Origin: JBEICQ01 sp040383885
GTDB taxonomy: Bacteria > Bacteroidota > Bacteroidia > UBA4408
DNA length: 5,878 nt
Direction: 5' to 3'
Assembly (NCBI GenBank): GCA_040383885.1
Contig: JBEICQ010000144.1
Span: forward strand, 1 to 5,878
Shown here piece by piece: positions 1 through 4,353 of the stretch. Each line of letters opens with the position of its first letter. Position 1 is the stretch's first letter. The position numbers were made by a program, and so were the translations under genes. Below the pieces are notes generated by a model. The model made no database searches and had not been told where the DNA came from. It saw only the letters and a list, made by a program, of their open reading frames with translations.

Positions 1-123
1 AGGGTTAACGTTACGATTGCTGATCTGCGAAACTGCGGAGCTTACTCTGCGGACCAGTTCCTCCACCATTTTTTCACCCTTGTATACTGGCGAAACCACG
101 CTGATCAATACTTCTTCAGACAT
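1..123 (-). CDS. Family 2 glycosyltransferase, N-terminal fragment (runs off window)
   Basis: Only the first 41 codons are present; the gene continues past base 1. The ATG at 123-121 opens a frame with no stop. Residues 6-27 (ending EELVRRV and beginning with LISVVSPVYKGEK) match the first beta strand and helix of GT-A fold family 2 glycosyltransferases, where the usual form is hhSVVhPVYN.E..h..hh..h. The spacing from strand to helix resembles the polyprenyl-phosphate sugar transferases (DPM1/GtrB/ArnC-like). These move a sugar from a nucleotide donor onto a lipid carrier or glycan at the cytoplasmic face of the membrane. The donor-binding DXD motif and any membrane helices lie outside the window, so substrate and subfamily cannot be judged. 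The start is supported by the conserved strand beginning a few residues in and by A at -3. The nhaA stop is 26 bases upstream, so it may be co-transcribed or use the candidate -7 element at 134-141. Confidence 0.65.
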   Translation of the reverse strand, partial: MSEEVLISVVSPVYKGEKMVEELVRRVSSAVSQISNRNVNP

Positions 124-133
124 ACTAACAAGG

Positions 134-141
134 CAAATATA
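134..141 (-). promoter_or_regulatory. Candidate Bacteroidota -7 promoter element before the glycosyltransferase gene
   Basis: The minus strand reads TATATTTG, an exact match to the Bacteroidota -7 consensus TAnnTTTG. It sits in the 26-base gap between the nhaA stop and the glycosyltransferase ATG. It is one of only two exact minus-strand matches I found by eye in the window, and both lie in gaps just upstream of a gene. No TTTG or TTG occurs 19-21 bases further upstream, where a -33 element should be. The implied transcript start would lie only a few bases before the ATG, giving a nearly leaderless mRNA. Chance occurrence in an AT-rich gap is quite possible. Confidence 0.3.
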
Positions 142-149
142 GAGATAAT

Positions 150-1334
150 TTAAAGGTGCGATTCATGAATCGTCTTTGCATATTTTTTCAGCGAAAAGTA
201 GCCGATAAGGGCAGAGCAGAGCGAGGCTATTACGATGGAGATACGGGCCACGGCCGTTTCACCGGCGCCCTCAAAAGCAAGATGACTCACGAATACCGAC
301 ATGGTGAATCCGATACCGGCCAAACTGCCCAGCATGAGTAAATGAGAGGAATAAAAGCCATCGGGCCAGGTGATGATCCTGAACTTTTTGCCGAGATAAG
401 CTGCCAGAAAAATACCCAGCGGTTTTCCCAGACATAATCCTGCCACAATCCCCAGGCTGATGCCCGGATAAGCGCTCAGTTGGTTGGGAAACAAAGAAAC
501 TGCGGTATTGGCCATGGCAAACAAAGGCACCACAAAAAAATGTACGGGTTTTTCGAGCCAGTGCTCCATGCTTTTTCCAAACACGCCGGGCATCACAAAT
601 CCTGCAATCACGCCGGACAGTGTAGGGTGAACACCCGCCTGCTCCAGAAAATACCAGCAAATAACTACCAACAGGAGATACCAGAGAGAGGGCAATTGTA
701 TTTTTTTCTGAAGCAAAAAAGTAAGTCCAACGATTAAAACTGTGTACAACAAAAAAATTGGCTGCATCTCGCCGTGATAAAAGATGGCAATTACAGCAAC
801 CGCACCCAGGTCGTCGGCAACCGCGAGAGAAGTGAGAAAAATCCTGAAGATGCCGGGCACATTTTTCATGGCAAGCGACAAAACCGCAAGTGAAAAGGCA
901 ATATCTGTGGCAGTAGGAATACCCCAGCCCTTGGCATAACCCGAACCTATATTACAAGCCAGATACAGCAAAGCAGGAACCACCATTCCTCCCAAGGCTG
1001 CCAGGAGGGGAAGTGCTGCTTTTGAAGGAGTGCTCAATTCTCCGGAAACCAGCTCGCGTTTGATTTCAATACTGACCAGAAAAAAAAAGAGAGACATCAA
1101 ACAATCGTTCAGTAAAAACTCAGGCGTGAATGCCGGGTGGTTTTCGGATGAAAAAAAATCCTGTTCAAAAAATGCCGAATAAGTTTTTCCCCAGGGTGAG
1201 GAAGCCAGTGCAAGGGAAAGGGCAGAGGCAACAATTAATAGGATACCCGATGCTTGTTGGTGTTTGATGAAGCGATTGAGGATCCTACCCGGGATGTAGT
1301 TTTTGAAATGCAACTTACCGGTTAACTTTTTCAT
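150..1334 (-). CDS. nhaA: Na+/H+ antiporter NhaA
   Basis: This is a complete 394-residue integral membrane protein, close to the usual length of about 390 for NhaA. In E. coli the family exchanges two external protons for one internal Na+ or Li+ across the inner membrane, for pH and sodium homeostasis. About a dozen hydrophobic segments run from residue 29 to 382. Family signatures are visible: LFFFLVSIEIKREL (82-95); PTATDIAF with Asp144, matching E. coli Asp133; ADDLGAVAV with Asp174-Asp175, matching the ion-binding pair Asp163-Asp164; GKPLG with Lys304, matching Lys300; and GIGFTMSVF (340-348). All ion-binding residues are therefore present and the protein should be active. The N-terminus has a basic, roughly 27-residue cytoplasmic lead. 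The ATG lies 6 bases after the rimO stop, has AAAA just before it and no Shine-Dalgarno. That spacing implies co-transcription with ftsY and rimO. No terminator is visible after its stop. Confidence 0.97.
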   Translation of the reverse strand: MKKLTGKLHFKNYIPGRILNRFIKHQQASGILLIVASALSLALASSPWGKTYSAFFEQDFFSSENHPAFTPEFLLNDCLMSLFFFLVSIEIKRELVSGELSTPSKAALPLLAALGGMVVPALLYLACNIGSGYAKGWGIPTATDIAFSLAVLSLAMKNVPGIFRIFLTSLAVADDLGAVAVIAIFYHGEMQPIFLLYTVLIVGLTFLLQKKIQLPSLWYLLLVVICWYFLEQAGVHPTLSGVIAGFVMPGVFGKSMEHWLEKPVHFFVVPLFAMANTAVSLFPNQLSAYPGISLGIVAGLCLGKPLGIFLAAYLGKKFRIITWPDGFYSSHLLMLGSLAGIGFTMSVFVSHLAFEGAGETAVARISIVIASLCSALIGYFSLKKYAKTIHESHL

Positions 1335-1340
1335 TTTTGG

Positions 1341-2648
1341 TTAACAAGGAATTCCATGTAAATCGTAATCATCGGCACCGGTAATCTTGATGTTGGCGAA
1401 ATGGCCCGGTACAAGCGCAAATTCGGCCGGTACCAAAACCTCGTTGTCAACTTCCGGTGAATCATGTTCGGTTCGGCAGACAAAGAAATCACCTTCCTGA
1501 CGATCGACCATTACACGAAAAGTTTTTCCAATTTTCCGGTTGTTGATTTGCCTGGAAATTTCCTGCTGCACCTCCATGATTTTGTCGGCTCGCCTGCGTT
1601 TAGTAGCTGCGGGCACATCATCTTCCAGCTTGTAGGCATGGGTTTGTTCCTCATGAGAATAGGTGAAGATACCGAGCCGGTCAAATTGGGTTTCGATGAC
1701 CCATTTCTTGAGTTCTTCAAAATCTGCCTGTGTTTCTCCCGGAAAACCTGCAATCAGTGTGGTTCGAATTGCAATACCCGGCACTTTTTCCCGAATGGTT
1801 TTGATGAGTGCATTGGTTTTTTCTCGGGTCGTTCCTCGTCGCATTGATGCCAACATTTTGTCGGATATATGCTGCAAGGGCATGTCGAGGTACTTGCAAA
1901 TTTTCTCTTCCCTTTGCATCACATCGAGCACATCCAGAGGAAAGCCTCCCGGGAAGGCATAATGCAGGCGAATCCATTCCAGGCCCTCCACTTTTACAAG
2001 TGCTTCCAGCAGGTCGGATAATCTTCTTTTTTTATAGATGTCCAAACCATAATAGGTGAGGTCTTGAGCAATGAGAATGATCTCTTTGGTTCCTGTGGCA
2101 ACGAGTTTTTCTGCCTCTGTTACCAATTCTTCAATTGGGCGCGACACATGATTTCCGCGCATGAGCGGGATGGCACAAAAGGCGCAGGGTCTGTCGCAGC
2201 CTTCTGCAATCTTAAGGTAGGCAAAATGACGGGGTGTGGTGAGCAGTCGCTCCCCCACAAGTTCTTTTTTATAATCTGCTTTAAGGGTTTTTAGAAGTCG
2301 TGGCAAATCACGGGTGCCAAAATACCCATCCACTTCAGGAATTTCTTTTTCCAGTTCAGGTTTGTATCGTTCGCTCAGGCAGCCGGTTACATATACCTTG
2401 TCTACCACACCCTCTTGTTTGGCTTTTGCGTAGCGGACAATGGTATCAATGGATTCCTGTTTGGCATTGTCAATAAAGCCGCAGGTATTGATGATGATGA
2501 TTTGTGCATCGTCCTGGTCGGATTCATGAGTAACCTGAAAAGCATTGGCGCGAAGCTGGCCCATGAGTACTTCACTGTCTACCAGGTTTTTTGAGCAACC
2601 CAGTGTAACTACATTGACTTTGTTTTTTTTGAGGCTTTTGGTTTTCAA
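1341..2648 (-). CDS. rimO: Ribosomal protein uS12 methylthiotransferase RimO (TTG start)
   Basis: RimO is a radical-SAM enzyme carrying two [4Fe-4S] clusters. It adds a methylthio group to the beta carbon of a conserved aspartate in ribosomal protein uS12. The 435-residue protein has the three domains in order. The N-terminal methylthiotransferase domain has cluster cysteines C18 (LGCSKN), C56 (NTCGF) and C90 (TGCLSE). The radical-SAM core has the CxxxCxxC motif at C151, C155 and C158. A TRAM domain occupies about residues 370-432. The phrase VTLGCSKNLVDSEVLMGQL and the TRAM ending favour RimO over its tRNA-modifying relatives MiaB and MtaB. The start must be TTG: the next in-frame ATG is codon 29, after C18, and the first residues MKTKSLKKNK resemble Bacteroidota RimO starts. 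This TTG shares bases with the ftsY stop (TTGA), suggesting translational coupling. The nhaA gene follows after 6 bases. Confidence 0.97.
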   Translation of the reverse strand: MKTKSLKKNKVNVVTLGCSKNLVDSEVLMGQLRANAFQVTHESDQDDAQIIIINTCGFIDNAKQESIDTIVRYAKAKQEGVVDKVYVTGCLSERYKPELEKEIPEVDGYFGTRDLPRLLKTLKADYKKELVGERLLTTPRHFAYLKIAEGCDRPCAFCAIPLMRGNHVSRPIEELVTEAEKLVATGTKEIILIAQDLTYYGLDIYKKRRLSDLLEALVKVEGLEWIRLHYAFPGGFPLDVLDVMQREEKICKYLDMPLQHISDKMLASMRRGTTREKTNALIKTIREKVPGIAIRTTLIAGFPGETQADFEELKKWVIETQFDRLGIFTYSHEEQTHAYKLEDDVPAATKRRRADKIMEVQQEISRQINNRKIGKTFRVMVDRQEGDFFVCRTEHDSPEVDNEVLVPAEFALVPGHFANIKITGADDYDLHGIPC

Positions 2649-3610
2649 AGCACGGAGGTTTCTTTAAACAGGGAATCCACAAATTCGTTTTTGTGAAACA
2701 CCTGAAGGTCATTTATTTTTTCACCTACACCGATGTATTTTACCGGAATCCTGAACTCATCGGAGATGCCAATAACCACTCCTCCCTTTGCCGTTCCGTC
2801 GAGCTTGGTAAGAGCAAGTGCATTTACCTCTGTTGCTGCGGTAAATTGCCGACATTGCTCAACTGCATTTTGTCCGGTTGAAGCATCTAACACAAGCAAC
2901 ACTTCCTGCGGTGCAGCGGGAATTACCTTTTGCATCACCCTTTTAATTTTAGAGAGTTCATTCATCAGGTTCACCTTGTTGTGCAATCTTCCTGCGGTAT
3001 CAATGATGGCAACATCTGCATTTTGTTCTACTGCAGCTTTTACCGTGTCATAGGCAACCGCAGCCGGATCGGCGTTCATGCCATGCTGGATGAGGGGAAC
3101 ACCGGCCCTTTGGCTCCACACTGCCAGCTGGTCAACAGCAGCTGCTCTAAAGGTATCTGCTGCACCCAGTACAACGGTTTTTCCCTGCTGCTTAAGCTGG
3201 TGGGCAAGTTTGCCTATGGTAGTGGTTTTGCCTACTCCGTTTACACCCACAACCATGATCACATAGGGGCCTTCCGTGGCAGGAATTTCTATTTTATCGG
3301 AAACAGCATCCGGTACATGCGAGAGCAGACCGGTGATTTCCTCTTTGAGGATGTTTGAGAGTTCTGAAGTACCCAGGTATTTGTCGCGGGAAACACGGCT
3401 CTCTATGCGTTCAATGATTTTAAGCGTGGCAGTTACCCCCACGTCCGAAGAGATGAGGATTTCCTCAAGATTATCCAAAACCTCAGCATCAACACTTGAT
3501 TTGCCGGCAATGGCCTTTGCCATTCTGGAAAAAAAACCTTGTTTGGTTTTTTCCAGTCCCTTATCGAGACTTTCTTTTTTGTCTTTGCTAAAAAAGGAGA
3601 ACAGACCCAT
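2645..3610 (-). CDS. ftsY: Signal recognition particle receptor FtsY
   Basis: FtsY is the membrane-associated SRP-family GTPase. It binds the Ffh/SRP complex and delivers translating ribosomes to the SecYEG translocon. The 321-residue product begins MGLFSFFSKDKK, a short amphipathic, basic segment suited to membrane binding, and lacks the long acidic A domain of E. coli FtsY. The N helical bundle covers about residues 20-100. The G domain follows, with P-loop GVNGVGKTTT (122-131), insertion-box motif DTFRAAAVDQL (152-162), DTAGR (204-208), TKLDG (268-272) and GVGEKINDL (294-302). DARGQ-like DASTGQ at 242-247 is the form usual in this family. All GTPase motifs are intact. I chose the ATG at 3610 over an in-frame TTG at 3634, because that TTG lies in the stem of a terminator and would add eight unfamiliar residues. 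Its TGA stop overlaps the rimO TTG start. Confidence 0.97.
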   Translation of the reverse strand: MGLFSFFSKDKKESLDKGLEKTKQGFFSRMAKAIAGKSSVDAEVLDNLEEILISSDVGVTATLKIIERIESRVSRDKYLGTSELSNILKEEITGLLSHVPDAVSDKIEIPATEGPYVIMVVGVNGVGKTTTIGKLAHQLKQQGKTVVLGAADTFRAAAVDQLAVWSQRAGVPLIQHGMNADPAAVAYDTVKAAVEQNADVAIIDTAGRLHNKVNLMNELSKIKRVMQKVIPAAPQEVLLVLDASTGQNAVEQCRQFTAATEVNALALTKLDGTAKGGVVIGISDEFRIPVKYIGVGEKINDLQVFHKNEFVDSLFKETSVL

Positions 3611-3621
3611 GTTTCTAAAAC

Positions 3622-3659
3622 AAAAAAGCCTCAATTCCTTAGGGGGAAGTGAAGCTTTT
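3622..3659 (-). terminator. Intrinsic terminator between the DUF4295 gene and ftsY
   Basis: On the minus strand AAGCTTCACTTCC (3657-3645) pairs with GGAATTGAGGCTT (3638-3626) across the six-base loop CCCTAA. This gives a 13-bp stem with one G-U pair and one mismatch, extendable by two A-T pairs. The 3' arm runs straight into six T (3627-3622), then G and four more T. This is a standard Rho-independent terminator closing the rpmB-rpmG-DUF4295 unit. On the plus strand the tail after the hairpin is only TTTTC, so it should act mainly on minus-strand transcription. Only 11 bases separate the main T run from the ftsY ATG. Confidence 0.8.
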
Positions 3660-3679
3660 CACATTCGTTGATATACCCT

Positions 3680-3835
3680 TTATTTTGAGGTGAGAAAATC
3701 TTTTACGTGGTCGTTGTGAACGATTTCTTCCTTGAAAGTGTAAGAACCTGTTTTGGGCGACTTCACCATTTTAATCACTTTAGTAAAGTTCACGCCTTTT
3801 CCACTTTTGAGGGTTGCTACGGTTTTCTTTGCCAT
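3680..3835 (-). CDS. DUF4295 small basic protein, probable ribosomal protein bL38
   Basis: A 51-codon gene of 156 bases reads from the ATG at 3835-3833 to the TAA at 3682-3680. The product starts MAKKTVATLKSGKG and contains KVIKMVKSPKTGSYTF (19-34), then EEIVHNDHVKDFL. That is the DUF4295 family pattern, which I know only from Bacteroidota, at its usual length of about 50. It is small and lysine-rich and starts 8 bases after the rpmG stop, so it belongs to the same transcript as two ribosomal proteins. From memory, the Flavobacterium johnsoniae ribosome structure revealed a new large-subunit protein named bL38, and I believe this family is that protein; the equation is recollection, not something visible in the sequence. 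The start is fixed by the family-typical MAKK and an A at -3. A terminator follows 21 bases after the stop. Confidence 0.9.
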   Translation of the reverse strand: MAKKTVATLKSGKGVNFTKVIKMVKSPKTGSYTFKEEIVHNDHVKDFLTSK

Positions 3836-3843
3836 GGTGCTGC

Positions 3844-4026
3844 TTATTTAATTTCTTTGTGAACAGTCATTTTTTTGAGGAGAGGATTGAATTTTTTCAA
3901 TTCGATCCTGTCGGGGGTATTACGCTTGTTTTTTGTGGTAACATAGCGAGAGGTACCCGGCATACCGGAGTTTTTGTGCTCGGTACATTCCAGAATCACC
4001 TGGATACGATTGCCTTTTTTTGCCAT
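3844..4026 (-). CDS. rpmG: 50S ribosomal protein bL33
   Basis: This encodes bL33, a small protein of the large ribosomal subunit near the E site. The 60-residue product begins MAKKGNRIQVILECTEHK and contains the family core TSRYVTTKNKRNTPDRIELKKFNP (25-48), then a basic tail ending VHKEIK. Length and core match bacterial bL33. It has a single cysteine (C14) and lacks the two CxxC pairs of the zinc-binding form, so it is the zinc-independent type. It sits 9 bases downstream of rpmB and 8 bases upstream of the DUF4295 gene, without internal terminators, and is surely co-transcribed with both. No Shine-Dalgarno precedes its ATG (TTCCTAATC), but A is present at -3. Confidence 0.97.
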   Translation of the reverse strand: MAKKGNRIQVILECTEHKNSGMPGTSRYVTTKNKRNTPDRIELKKFNPLLKKMTVHKEIK

Positions 4027-4035
4027 GATTAGGAA

Positions 4036-4272
4036 TTATTTAAGATGACCTTTGATAACAGCTTCCTTCAGCACGGCTGTGATGCCTTTTTTGTTAATGT
4101 TGCGGATGGCTGAGGTGGATACCTTCAGGGTAATCCACATGTCATCCTCCGGGATGTAAAATTTCTTGAGTTGCAGATTGGGGTTAAATTTCCTTTTTGT
4201 TTTCTTGTTAGAAAAGGAAACATGATTACCCACAATCGCTTTTTTGCCGGTTAAATCGCAGACACGAGCCAT
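4036..4272 (-). CDS. rpmB: 50S ribosomal protein bL28
   Basis: This encodes bL28, a protein of the large ribosomal subunit. The product is 78 residues, a normal length, starting MARVCDLTGKKAIVGNHVS. It continues with the basic stretch NKKTKRKFNPNLQLKKF (22-38) and the conserved C-terminal segment SAIRNINKKGI (54-64). Only one cysteine (C5) is present, so it is the form without a zinc site. I chose the ATG at 4272-4270: the family begins at MA/S-x-x-C, and a longer in-frame TTG at 4302 would fall inside the promoter -7 element. It is the first gene of an rpmB-rpmG-DUF4295 operon with a candidate promoter about 30 bases upstream. Its ATG follows TTTCAACT, which has A at -3 and no Shine-Dalgarno. 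Confidence 0.97.
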   Translation of the reverse strand: MARVCDLTGKKAIVGNHVSFSNKKTKRKFNPNLQLKKFYIPEDDMWITLKVSTSAIRNINKKGITAVLKEAVIKGHLK

Positions 4273-4277
4273 AGTTG

Positions 4278-4289
4278 AAACAATTGTTT
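4278..4289. repeat. 12-bp perfect palindrome in the rpmB leader
   Basis: AAACAATTGTTT reads identically on both strands. It falls in the predicted 5' untranslated region of rpmB, between the candidate -7 element and the ATG. It could be a protein-binding site or a weak RNA stem, but it has no loop, is wholly A/T apart from one C and one G, and may be chance. Confidence 0.3.
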
Positions 4290-4299
4290 TTTGGGGCTG

Positions 4300-4331
4300 C
4301 AAATATCAGTTTTGTTTTTGTATTCACCAAA
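4300..4331 (-). promoter_or_regulatory. Candidate Bacteroidota-type promoter of the rpmB-rpmG-DUF4295 operon
   Basis: On the minus strand TTTG (4331-4328) is followed after exactly 20 bases by GATATTTG (4307-4300). The Bacteroidota primary-sigma consensus is TTTG at -33 and TAnnTTTG at -7 with 19-21 bases between, so only the first base of the -7 box differs. Transcription would begin near 4293-4296, leaving a leader of some 20-25 bases before the rpmB ATG at 4272. The same upstream TTTG is also part of an exact TAnnTTTG match (TAAATTTG, 4335-4328), which might serve as a second, overlapping -7 box, although I see no -33 match for it. Confidence 0.55.
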
Positions 4332-4353
4332 TTTATTTGCCCATTTGTATCTT

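Noticed and set aside
271..660. 129-codon minus-strand frame overlapping nhaA
   Set aside because: It is a shifted frame inside nhaA. The NhaA frame is intact with all its motifs, so there is neither a frameshift nor a second gene.
1464..1847. 127-codon open frame on the plus strand inside rimO
   Set aside because: It is antisense to the well-conserved radical-SAM and TRAM coding sequence, and its cysteine- and phenylalanine-rich product resembles no family I know. It is a shadow of rimO.
2930..3358. 142-codon open frame on the plus strand inside ftsY
   Set aside because: It lies opposite the conserved FtsY G domain, with no start-context signal and no recognisable motif, so it is a shadow frame.
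3611..3634. Longer FtsY with eight extra residues from a TTG at 3634
   Set aside because: The TTG lies in the 3' arm of the terminator stem, and the extension precedes the family-typical MGLFSFF start, which has its own ATG.
4273..4302. Longer bL28 starting at a TTG at 4302
   Set aside because: That TTG is part of the candidate -7 promoter box, and bL28 proteins begin at the MARVC-like segment encoded from 4272.
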